Positions 1 to 5,158 of a stretch of DNA of 5,192 bases are shown here, one piece after another. Every line of letters begins with the position of its first letter. Position 1 is the stretch's first letter. Origin of the DNA: Anaerolineae bacterium (lineage in GTDB: Bacteria; Chloroflexota; Anaerolineae; Aggregatilineales; Phototrophicaceae); contig JANQRM010000670.1 of NCBI GenBank assembly GCA_028284565.1, positions 1 to 5,192 on the forward strand, in the 5' to 3' direction. The position numbers were made by a program, and so were the translations under genes. The notes under the pieces were generated by a model that saw nothing but the letters and a program-made list of their open reading frames with translations, did no database searches and had not been told where the DNA came from.

Positions 1-345
1 GAAATCCAAGACGCGTCCTATCGCTATCAGCAGGCGGTGGAGAAGCAAGAAGCCATTGTCGTGGGCGTGAATGACTTCACGCTGGATGAGGAGATTGAAC
101 CCGATCTCCTGCGTGTTGACCCTGCGATTGAACATGCTCAACGAGAACGCCTCTCCCAACTCCGTGTAAACCGTGACAATGAAGCGGTCACAGCCCTGAG
201 AGAACGCTTAGCAAATTGTGCGACAAGTGACGACAATTTGATGCCATTGGTGATTGAATGTGTGGATAAGAACGTGACACTGGGGGAAATTTCACATACG
301 CTCCGCAAAGTCTTTGGTGAGTATCGCCCGTCAGTGACGGTGTAA
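1..345 (+). CDS. Methylmalonyl-CoA mutase-family catalytic (large) subunit, C-terminal end, 5' truncated by window
   Basis: The frame is open from the first base, so the gene starts outside the window; 114 codons and a TAA are present. The family interconverts branched and linear acyl-CoA thioesters, such as (R)-methylmalonyl-CoA and succinyl-CoA, using adenosylcobalamin in the cytoplasm. The visible part matches the end of the catalytic chain: an IQDASYRYQ segment, then a VGVNDF motif, a charged helical stretch with RD(N)EAV, an NLMP segment, and the closing TLGEI...LRKVFGEYRP signature. The protein ends six residues after GEYRP-SV with no B12-binding domain (no DxHxxG motif follows). This fits the two-chain form, in which a separate small subunit carries cobalamin. 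The small subunit is not in the window. From this fragment I cannot tell methylmalonyl-CoA mutase from isobutyryl-CoA or 2-hydroxyisobutyryl-CoA mutase large subunits, because the substrate-determining residues lie upstream. The following small gene starts 3 bp after the stop. Confidence 0.88.
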   Translation, partial: EIQDASYRYQQAVEKQEAIVVGVNDFTLDEEIEPDLLRVDPAIEHAQRERLSQLRVNRDNEAVTALRERLANCATSDDNLMPLVIECVDKNVTLGEISHTLRKVFGEYRPSVTV

Positions 346-348
346 ACG

Positions 349-684
349 ATGGCGTTTAATGACGAATCTCCCCCGACAAAACGCTTGCCCAAGTGGTTGA
401 AGCTGGATAGGAGTAATAGCTTGTTGAGCATCGGCAGTCGCAATAGCATCCTCTCGATTGGGAGTACGAATAGTGTTTTATGCATTGGGAGCAAATATAG
501 CCTGCTATCGATTGGGAGTGTGGCGAGTACGCTGTGCGTTGGCTGTGTCGCTTGTACCTTGAGTATTGGTAGTTTTGCCAGTGTCTTATCCATCGGTAGC
601 CTTGCAAGTCTATTGAGCATCAGTAGTCTGGCATCTTTCCGCAGTGTTGGGCGTTTCTTCGGGAGACACATTTTTAAGCGATAG
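349..684 (+). CDS. Small nonapeptide-repeat (SIGS-repeat) protein of unknown function
   Basis: This 111-residue protein starts with ATG 3 bp after the mutase stop. No clear Shine-Dalgarno precedes it, so translational coupling to the mutase is likely. Layout: a polar, basic N-terminus (residues 1-22, containing PPTKRLPKWLKLDR), nine consecutive nine-residue repeats (23-103) and a short basic tail (FGRHIFKR). The repeat consensus is [N/A]-S-x-L-S-I-G-S-x, with L at position 4, I/V at 6 and G at 7 nearly invariant. There is no signal peptide, no typical transmembrane segment and no catalytic motif. Four cysteines (45, 63, 66, 69) occupy serine positions of repeats 3, 5 and 6. A regular 9-residue period of alternating small and aliphatic residues suggests a beta-solenoid, by analogy with the 9-residue RTX beta-roll, but the RTX calcium-binding Gly/Asp residues are absent. 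I recall small actinobacterial hypothetical proteins with similar SIGS repeats, from memory only. Conserved repeat serines with switched codon class support real coding. Its function is unknown; a scaffold or partner of the mutase is speculative. Confidence 0.82.
   Translation: MAFNDESPPTKRLPKWLKLDRSNSLLSIGSRNSILSIGSTNSVLCIGSKYSLLSIGSVASTLCVGCVACTLSIGSFASVLSIGSLASLLSISSLASFRSVGRFFGRHIFKR
415..657 (+). repeat. Nine tandem 27-bp coding units
   Basis: Nine in-frame 27-bp units encode the nonapeptide repeats without any insertion or deletion. At DNA level they have diverged widely, including serine codons of both the AGY and TCN classes, while the encoded pattern is kept. This marks an old amplification held by selection on the protein, not a recent slippage product. 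Units 1-3 have polar residues at the repeat junction (R/N, T/N, K/Y). Units 4-8 have hydrophobic ones (V/A, V/A, F/A, L/A, L/A). The last unit is degenerate, with R at positions 4 and 8. Confidence 0.9.
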
Positions 685-688
685 CCAT

Positions 689-720
689 TCAGCGTGTCAG
701 CACCTCAGCTTGTCAGCAAT
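689..720 (+). repeat. Octamer tandem repeat, 4 units of TCAGCNNN
   Basis: TCAGC occurs at 689, 697, 705 and 713, exactly 8 bp apart, with variable triplets GTG, ACC, TTG and AAT between. It begins 4 bp after the stop of the repeat-protein gene. The period is not a multiple of three and no reading frame spans it, so it is a non-coding short tandem repeat. It resembles the short tandemly repeated sequences described in filamentous cyanobacteria and other large bacterial genomes. Confidence 0.75.
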
Positions 721-954
721 GTTGGAATCAGTTTGTGAATGTTGGTTTTGGCTTTTACCGCCGGCGGTGCAATAACTGTTTTCCGCAGTTGGCAAGGGCG
801 TTCTCGTCGTGACAACGGTTAAAGTTTGAATTCGGTTTGAACAGGGTTATTGATTATCCTAATTTCACCAAATCAGCTTGGTCATTCTGGAATGTTAAGG
901 TGTTTGGAAACATCTGTTCTGTGATTAGTGTAGTATAAAATAAATGGGATGTGT

Positions 955-980
955 GATGCAAATGGCTATGCATCTGCATC
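955..980. repeat. TGCATC direct and inverted repeat cluster
   Basis: GATGCA (955-960) is followed after 8 bases by two abutting TGCATC copies (969-974 and 975-980). The first two form an inverted repeat with a 6-bp stem, and the last two a direct repeat. It could be a binding site or a weak hairpin, or a chance arrangement in AT-rich DNA. No promoter beside it could be supported. Confidence 0.35.
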
Positions 981-1022
981 GGATATGTTGATTATTTGGA
1001 ATAATTTTAGCTGATTTTTTGC

Positions 1023-1049
1023 GGGCGGACCCACTGGACCGCCCCTACA
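1023..1049 (+). repeat. Dispersed palindromic repeat, copy 1
   Basis: GGGCGG (1023-1028) pairs with CCGCCC (1039-1044). The stem continues inward past one A-A mismatch through CC/GG to a 4-base loop. An asymmetric tail gives CGCCCCTACA (1040-1049). The same tail CGCCC(C/T)TACA with an upstream inverted GGGCG occurs twice more in this window, always between genes. The hairpin has no U-run after it on either strand: six T residues lie before it on the plus strand. It is therefore not a standard intrinsic terminator, although it could slow polymerase between the convergent operons. Confidence 0.7.
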
Positions 1050-1125
1050 AGGACTTATTTTGTGATGCTTCTGCTTTATTTTTAGATTTATCAACCCAAA
1101 ATCCGCTAATTAGCAAAATGTGATA

Positions 1126-1869
1126 CTAATAGTTGTTCTGGGTGACATCCTCAATGAGGCGCGCCATTTTTTCATAGTGTGAGCCTTTCCAGTAGATTTG
1201 CTCACAGGACTGGCATTGATGAAAGGTATCGTAGAGTTGAGCAGTGTCGCCGGGGAGTTGGTCGCGGATGGAAACGACATCCACTTTCCCAAGTTTGCCG
1301 TTGCATTTCATACAAAAGTAGAAGGGGCGAATCTGCTGTGTGAGATGATAGCGTTGGGTGATTTCTTGCAGGCGTAAGCGGGGTTTGGTGTTGCGAACAT
1401 AGTAGCCATGAATGACCAATCCGCGCTTGAGCAAGCCGACATCCCGCGTGAGTAGAATGCGTTGTTCCTGATGGGAGACTTCTGCTAATTCATCATCGGG
1501 ATAATCATTGCGATAGAGCGTGTCGAAGCCCATCATGCGGAGATAGTTGGTTAGTCGTCCCAAATGAGTATCGAGGATGAAGCGCGGTCTGCCGTTGAAA
1601 GTCGGGATAATGGAGGGGATGTCATTCGCTTGGGCATAAGGGATGGGATGCACCTGAATGTCATCGCCATCTTGCACGATGTAGTCTAAACCCACACGGC
1701 AATTGTTTACCAGAATCACGTCAATCTCTGGGTGTGGGACATTGAGGGACTCAATCATATCCTTGACGGAGCCTTTCCAGTCGAAGGTATAGTGGATGGT
1801 CTGGTTTTTGTGTTTCTTGGCAAGGAAGAAATTGAGCGAATCGTGAAAGCGGAAGGTCGCAATCGCCAT
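1126..1869 (-). CDS. Mut7-C RNase-type protein with N-terminal ubiquitin-like domain
   Basis: A 247-residue protein when started at the ATG that overlaps the esterase stop in TGATG. A G-run sits 6 nt upstream as a weak ribosome binding site. A TTG at 1881 would add four residues but is less likely. Residues 1 to about 80 form a ubiquitin/MoaD-like fold (ATFRFHDSLNFFL at the start, NNCRVGLDYIVQDGDDIQVHP near the end), as in the Mut7-C ubiquitin family. Residues about 95-160 are a PIN-like Mut7-C nuclease domain with candidate acidic residues D100 in FILDTHLGRL, D125/D126 in PDDEL and D143 in LLTRD. A zinc ribbon follows, with C186-x2-C189 and C219-x2-C222, then the YWKGSHYEKM ending usual for the family. 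The family is named after the C-terminal domain of the animal exonuclease Mut-7 and is predicted to cleave RNA. Bacterial substrates are not established, so a specific role cannot be given. It is the last gene of the minus-strand unit. Confidence 0.88.
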   Translation of the reverse strand: MAIATFRFHDSLNFFLAKKHKNQTIHYTFDWKGSVKDMIESLNVPHPEIDVILVNNCRVGLDYIVQDGDDIQVHPIPYAQANDIPSIIPTFNGRPRFILDTHLGRLTNYLRMMGFDTLYRNDYPDDELAEVSHQEQRILLTRDVGLLKRGLVIHGYYVRNTKPRLRLQEITQRYHLTQQIRPFYFCMKCNGKLGKVDVVSIRDQLPGDTAQLYDTFHQCQSCEQIYWKGSHYEKMARLIEDVTQNNY

Positions 1870-2843
1870 CAGAAGCCCCAAATTGACTTGAGGAAGCGTA
1901 ATTTCTCACGGCTATGGTGACTTGCACCACCTTCATGATTGTTGAAGCGATATACCTTGATTTGCTTGTCGGATTGCACTTGATTGTAGGCGGCGAAAAC
2001 GGTGGAGGGTGGGCAAATTTCATCCATTAGGGCAGTAGAGTAGAGCGCAGGGACTTGTGTGCGGGTGGCGAAATGCATACAGTCGAAATAGTTGAGTGTA
2101 TTAAAAACTTGCTCCTCTTTATCCCGATGGATATTCAGATATTGTGCGATTTCTTCATAGGGATGTTCCTCTGTTAAGCCTACCGCGCGTTTGAAGTGAC
2201 ATAGGAAGGGTACATCGGGCATACAGAGTGACACATCATTAGGAGTCAGTCCACTCACTGCAATCGTAATCGCCCCACCTTGACTGCCTCCGGTGATTGC
2301 CACAAAGTCGCTATCCACCATTGGATGACTCTTGGCTGTTTCGACTGCGCGTACCGCATCGGTGAAGACACGGCGATAGTAATAGGTCTTGGGGTCGAGG
2401 ATGCCTTGTGTCATAAAACCCGGATAATGGGGATTTGCTCCATCAGGCATATCAGGCGTGTCGCCATGTAGCCATGCACTGCCCTGCCCGCGTGTGTCCA
2501 TGACAAAGGTCGCGTAACCTGCCATGGGATAGAGTAACCACTGATAAGGAAAGCCTCGTCCACCACCGTAACCGAGATATTCAATCACGCAGGGTAAAAG
2601 GTGGGTAGAGTCGGCTGGCAAGATAAACCAGCCCTTAATCGGTTGTCCACCATAGCCTGCAAAGGTCACATCATAGGTTTCGACAAGTGACAAATCAAAA
2701 TCAACAGTCTCAAATTGGGCGTTGAGTGGATGTTGACGGGCTTCGTCGAGTGTCGTTTGCCAGAAGGAATCGAAGTCGTCGGGTTCGTGGCGTGGCGGTT
2801 GATAGGTTTCAAGCTGGTCTAGGGGCATATCAAAAAAGGGCAT
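1869..2843 (-). CDS. axeA: Acetylxylan esterase / cephalosporin-C deacetylase (TM0077-like)
   Basis: A 324-residue alpha/beta hydrolase of carbohydrate esterase family 7, which removes acetyl groups from xylo-oligosaccharides and also from cephalosporin C. Length and motifs closely match Thermotoga maritima TM0077: the FFDMPLDQLETY start, EYLGYGGGRGFP with the likely oxyanion tyrosine Y92, DTRGQGS (116-122), the FMTQGILDPKTYYYRRVFTDAVRA block, nucleophile S187 in GGSQGG, D274 in LMDEICPPSTVFAAYN, and H303 in NNHEGG. The full triad and the RGQ motif are present, so the enzyme should be active. No signal peptide is seen, so it should act in the cytoplasm on imported acetylated sugars, as in the family. 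The ATG at 2843 matches the family N-terminus; a GAGAT stretch upstream is a weak ribosome binding site. A 106-bp spacer with a palindromic repeat separates it from prmA. The downstream Mut7-C gene overlaps its stop by one base. No sugar transporter or glycosidase gene is visible nearby, so the physiological substrate is inferred only from the family. Confidence 0.94.
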   Translation of the reverse strand: MPFFDMPLDQLETYQPPRHEPDDFDSFWQTTLDEARQHPLNAQFETVDFDLSLVETYDVTFAGYGGQPIKGWFILPADSTHLLPCVIEYLGYGGGRGFPYQWLLYPMAGYATFVMDTRGQGSAWLHGDTPDMPDGANPHYPGFMTQGILDPKTYYYRRVFTDAVRAVETAKSHPMVDSDFVAITGGSQGGAITIAVSGLTPNDVSLCMPDVPFLCHFKRAVGLTEEHPYEEIAQYLNIHRDKEEQVFNTLNYFDCMHFATRTQVPALYSTALMDEICPPSTVFAAYNQVQSDKQIKVYRFNNHEGGASHHSREKLRFLKSIWGF

Positions 2844-2871
2844 AGGGCTATCTCAATGTAAATTTGTGCAA

Positions 2872-2918
2872 TGTAAGGGCGGTTCGCGCTGGGGTAGACA
2901 CAACAGTACACCGCCCTT
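2872..2918 (-). repeat. Dispersed palindromic repeat, copy 2 (long loop)
   Basis: AAGGGCGGT (2875-2883) and ACCGCCCTT (2910-2918) form a perfect 9-bp stem around a 26-base loop, in the gap between prmA and the esterase gene. On the minus strand the 3' arm runs into the tail CGCCCTTACA (2881-2872), the same tail as in the other two copies. The loop is much longer than in those copies, which suggests an insertion or decay of a shorter palindrome. No U-run follows, so a standard terminator is not supported. The hairpin would still lie in the prmA-esterase transcript if the genes are read together, and could affect RNA stability. Confidence 0.65.
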
Positions 2919-2949
2919 TCAAAAAGTTTACCCTAAATTTCCCATAAAA

Positions 2950-3867
2950 TCACTCAGACGGACGAACCGCTTCGATGAGCATCCAGTCGCCTTGTTGCCG
3001 ATGGGCAATGGGTTCGAGTCTGGTTTTGCGGAGGGCGGTGTCAACTTCTTCGAGTTGGGTGTCAATCAAGCCACTGAAGATGGCTTTGCCACCGGGTCGG
3101 ACAGTATCGCCCAAGTGATGGTCGCACATTTCGATGATAATGCGCGCTAGAATATTAACGACAACCAAATCAAAGCGTCTGGCGGAGTTGATGACGGTTT
3201 CCAAGCTACCTTGTTGTGCCGTGATTTTATCCCCTACACCATTGACTTCGGCATTTTGGATGGTCGCTTTAACGGCGAGTTCATCAATGTCGAGGGCGAG
3301 GATGTCAGATGCACCGAGCTTGGCAACCGCGATAGACAAGATGCCACTCCCACAGCCTAAGTCGAGGACGCGCGTACCATGTTGTGTGATGACTTCGAGT
3401 GCTTCTAGGCAGAGTTGTGTAGTAGGGTGTGTGCCTGTACCGAATGCCATGCCGGGGTCGAGGGAAATCATAATGTCATTGGCTTGGGGTTCGAGTTCAA
3501 TCCATGCCGGATGAATGAGCATGTGCTTGCCAATTCGGACAGGTTTATAGTGTGCTTTCCATGCTTCTGCCCAGTCGTCTTCATCCACGGTGCTATAGGT
3601 TGGGCGGGGCATGGGATACATCAAACTCATTGCGCCGAGTGCCATTTCGAGACGTTGCTTGGTGTCTTCGACATTAGCATCATCAGGAAAGTAGGCGCGT
3701 AGGGTTAAAGATTGTGCAGGTGGGAGTTCGGTTTCGTCCCATTTATCGGGGAGAATGCCGTTTTGTTCGATGGATACGCCTTGATGACCATAGCGTTGGA
3801 GGACTTCGGCAACGGCTTCTGCGGCTTCGCCATCGACTTCTAGCGCGACCTCAATCCAGCGAGTCAT
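2950..3867 (-). CDS. prmA: Ribosomal protein L11 methyltransferase PrmA
   Basis: A 305-residue protein, close to the usual length of about 290-300. PrmA uses S-adenosylmethionine to methylate lysine side chains and the N-terminal amino group of ribosomal protein L11 in the cytoplasm. An N-terminal substrate-recognition domain (1 to about 90) leads through a linker with DEDDWAEAWKAHYKP (95-109) to the catalytic domain. Motifs seen: DPGMAFGTGTHPTT (137-150), the SAM-binding LDLGCGSG (168-175), the acidic residue of ALDID (191-195) for cofactor binding, VVNILA (236-241, the counterpart of the family's ANIL motif) and FSGLI (264-268). The ATG lies 3 bp after the dnaJ stop (TAG CGC ATG) with a GGA upstream inside dnaJ, so the pair is surely co-transcribed and probably translationally coupled. 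dnaJ-prmA adjacency is common in several bacterial phyla. No missing residue or frameshift is seen. The gene ends with TGA. Confidence 0.96.
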   Translation of the reverse strand: MTRWIEVALEVDGEAAEAVAEVLQRYGHQGVSIEQNGILPDKWDETELPPAQSLTLRAYFPDDANVEDTKQRLEMALGAMSLMYPMPRPTYSTVDEDDWAEAWKAHYKPVRIGKHMLIHPAWIELEPQANDIMISLDPGMAFGTGTHPTTQLCLEALEVITQHGTRVLDLGCGSGILSIAVAKLGASDILALDIDELAVKATIQNAEVNGVGDKITAQQGSLETVINSARRFDLVVVNILARIIIEMCDHHLGDTVRPGGKAIFSGLIDTQLEEVDTALRKTRLEPIAHRQQGDWMLIEAVRPSE

Positions 3868-3870
3868 GCG

Positions 3871-5022
3871 CTAGTTCCGTTCACCACCGAGAAAATCCAT
3901 CATCTTATCAAAGAAGCCTCGTCCACCCGCAGGTTGTGGCATAATATCCCCTCCCAGAGTCTCACCCAATTGCTGGAAGAGTTCACGTTGTTCATCCGAG
4001 AGTTTGGTTGGGACCGCCACGGTGACATAGACGAGTTGGTCGCCACGACCTGAGTTTGTGCCATCACTGCGGAGGCGTGGGATACCTTTGCCCCGTAGAC
4101 GGAAGACCTTGCCTGTTTGTGTGCCGGGGGGTATCGTCAATTCAACCTGCCCATCGACGGTATCGACGCGAATCTTATCGCCCAAGGCGGCTTGTGCCAC
4201 ATTGATTTCGATATCAAGTATGATGTCATTCTCGCGGCGTTTGAAGAATTCATGGTCATGGACATGCACGACAACATAGAGATTGCCCGACGGAGCTTCG
4301 CGCATGCCCGCATCGCCTTCGCCACGGACTTGAATCTGTAAGCCTTCGCGGACACCTGCTGGAATTTTTACATTGAGCGCGCTGGTTTTGCGTAAGCGTC
4401 CACTGCCATCGCATTGTTTACAGGGGTTGGCAATGACTGTGCCTGCCCCATTGCAACGTGGACAAGTTGCTACTCGCACCATCGAGCCTAAGAAGGTCTG
4501 TTGGACTTGGCGGACTTCACCTGCACCACTGCATTCGGGACAAGTCACTGGATGAGAACCCGCCTCTGCGCCACTGCCATCGCAAACATCGCAGACTTCA
4601 AAGCGTTGGAATTCGACTTCTTTTTCGACACCGAAGACGGCTTCTTCAAAGCTAATGGTTACATCAACGCGACGGTCACCGCCGACATTCGGGTTTTGCC
4701 GACGGCGGGACTGTCCGCCAAAACTGCTGTTGAAGATGTCGAAGATGTCCTCGAAGCCGAATCCTGTCGCACTGCCCCCGAAACCGCCAAAGCCACCCGC
4801 ACCATTCACGCCAGCATGTCCAAAGCGGTCATAACGGGCGCGCTTGTCGTCGTCTGATAGCACTTCGTAGGCTTCGTTGATTTCTTTGAACTTGGCTTCT
4901 GCGTCGGCTTCTTGGCTTACATCGGGATGATACTGACGCGCTAAATTGCGAAACGCTGATTTGATTTCGTTTTTGTTCGCTCCCTTTGGAACGCCGAGTA
5001 CGTCGTAGTAATCTCTTGCCAT
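3871..5022 (-). CDS. dnaJ: Chaperone protein DnaJ (type I Hsp40)
   Basis: A 383-residue full-length type I J-protein. It delivers unfolded clients to DnaK and stimulates DnaK ATP hydrolysis in the cytoplasm. Domains in order: J-domain (1 to about 68, DYYDVLGV, HPD at 32-34, YEVLSDDDKRARYDRFG), Gly/Phe-rich linker (about 72-103, FGGFGG and FEDIFDIF), zinc-finger domain with four CxxCxGxG-type motifs at C144/C147, C161/C164, C187/C190 and C201/C204, then the C-terminal substrate-binding domains (IPAGVREGLQI, GNLYVVVHVHDHEFFKR, the IPPGTQTG region and LRGKGIPRL). It ends with a GFFDKMMDFLGG tail. All eight zinc cysteines are present. The ATG gives the family-standard MARDYYDVLG start and has an AGG 7 nt upstream. 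It leads the minus-strand group, with prmA 3 bp behind. Neither dnaK, grpE nor hrcA is visible upstream within the window, and no proper CIRCE element is seen, so heat control by HrcA is not supported here. Confidence 0.98.
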   Translation of the reverse strand: MARDYYDVLGVPKGANKNEIKSAFRNLARQYHPDVSQEADAEAKFKEINEAYEVLSDDDKRARYDRFGHAGVNGAGGFGGFGGSATGFGFEDIFDIFNSSFGGQSRRRQNPNVGGDRRVDVTISFEEAVFGVEKEVEFQRFEVCDVCDGSGAEAGSHPVTCPECSGAGEVRQVQQTFLGSMVRVATCPRCNGAGTVIANPCKQCDGSGRLRKTSALNVKIPAGVREGLQIQVRGEGDAGMREAPSGNLYVVVHVHDHEFFKRRENDIILDIEINVAQAALGDKIRVDTVDGQVELTIPPGTQTGKVFRLRGKGIPRLRSDGTNSGRGDQLVYVTVAVPTKLSDEQRELFQQLGETLGGDIMPQPAGGRGFFDKMMDFLGGERN

Positions 5023-5046
5023 GTCTGTGCCTGAATTCGCCCCTTA

Positions 5047-5075
5047 ATTACTTACGATATTCACTGCTTCGTCAA
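5047..5075 (-). promoter_or_regulatory. Candidate sigma70-type promoter of dnaJ
   Basis: On the minus strand, TTGACG (5075-5070, 5 of 6 matches to TTGACA) is followed after exactly 17 bp by AGTAAT (5052-5047, 4 of 6 to TATAAT). Transcription would start near 5040, leaving a short leader of about 18 nt before the dnaJ ATG. The -10 box lacks the important A at its second position, so the match is only moderate. The palindromic repeat lies about 9 bp upstream of the -35 box. Confidence 0.3.
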
Positions 5076-5084
5076 AGTGCTGTT

Positions 5085-5109
5085 GGGCGTACAGCTGTAC
5101 GCCCTTACA
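5085..5109 (+). repeat. Dispersed palindromic repeat, copy 3 (perfect 20-bp palindrome)
   Basis: GGGCGTACAG followed at once by its reverse complement CTGTACGCCC makes a perfect 20-bp palindrome (5085-5104). It is extended on one side by TTACA to give the family tail CGCCCTTACA (5100-5109). It lies upstream of dnaJ, just outside the candidate promoter. With no loop it could act as a dimeric-protein binding site or cruciform, but the shared tail with two other intergenic copies points to a dispersed repeat family. Confidence 0.72.
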
Positions 5110-5130
5110 CCAAGATTGTCTACCAGATAA

Positions 5131-5158
5131 AATTGATTTCTGACAACTGATGTCTGAC
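5131..5158 (+). repeat. Heptamer tandem repeat, 4 units of NNYTGAY
   Basis: AATTGAT, TTCTGAC, AACTGAT and GTCTGAC abut without gaps (5131-5158), a strict 7-bp period with TGAY closing each unit. No gene covers it. It is a short tandemly repeated sequence, of the kind common in large genomes of cyanobacteria and some other free-living bacteria. It lies upstream of the dnaJ promoter region, near the window edge. Confidence 0.65.

Larger units (their letters stand above)
685..1125. other. Gene-free interval between convergent operons
   Basis: About 440 bases with no convincing coding region, RNA gene or standard intrinsic terminator. It separates the plus-strand mutase unit from the minus-strand esterase/Mut7-C unit, so both transcripts must end here. 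It becomes AT-rich from about 840. It contains an octamer tandem repeat right after the repeat-protein gene, a perfect 12-bp palindrome ACCGCCGGCGGT (757-768), a TGCATC cluster (955-980), a GC-rich hairpin repeat (1023-1049) and a 10-bp palindrome GCTAATTAGC (1105-1114) just beyond the Mut7-C stop. The stretch around 840-900 (TTATCCTAATTT...CATTCTGGAA) looks to me like degenerate dispersed non-coding repeat material, a weak impression from memory. Confidence 0.6.

Noticed and set aside
138..671. A 177-codon open frame on the minus strand opposite the mutase end and the repeat protein
   Set aside because: It overlaps a certain coding end of the mutase and mirrors the 27-bp repeats, which removes stop codons in the antisense frames. 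Its leucine-rich 9-residue pattern is a by-product. The codon-switch pattern supports the plus frame.
757..768. Palindrome ACCGCCGGCGGT as a terminator of the repeat-protein gene
   Set aside because: It has no loop unless the stem shrinks to 4 bp, and no U-run follows directly.
918..941. TATAAA-like box (about 934-939) as a plus-strand promoter
   Set aside because: No -35 box at a suitable distance and no gene downstream on the plus strand; AT-rich DNA makes such boxes by chance.
2280..2471. Plus-strand open frame inside the esterase gene, and similar frames within prmA and dnaJ
   Set aside because: They lie opposite well-conserved enzymes with complete motifs and have no recognisable product.
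5060..5082. CIRCE-like inverted arms (CACT...AGTG) upstream of dnaJ
   Set aside because: Only four core bases per arm match, and the spacing between them is 10 instead of 11 bases. The outer TTAG/CTAA parts are missing. It overlaps the candidate -35 box and is most likely chance.
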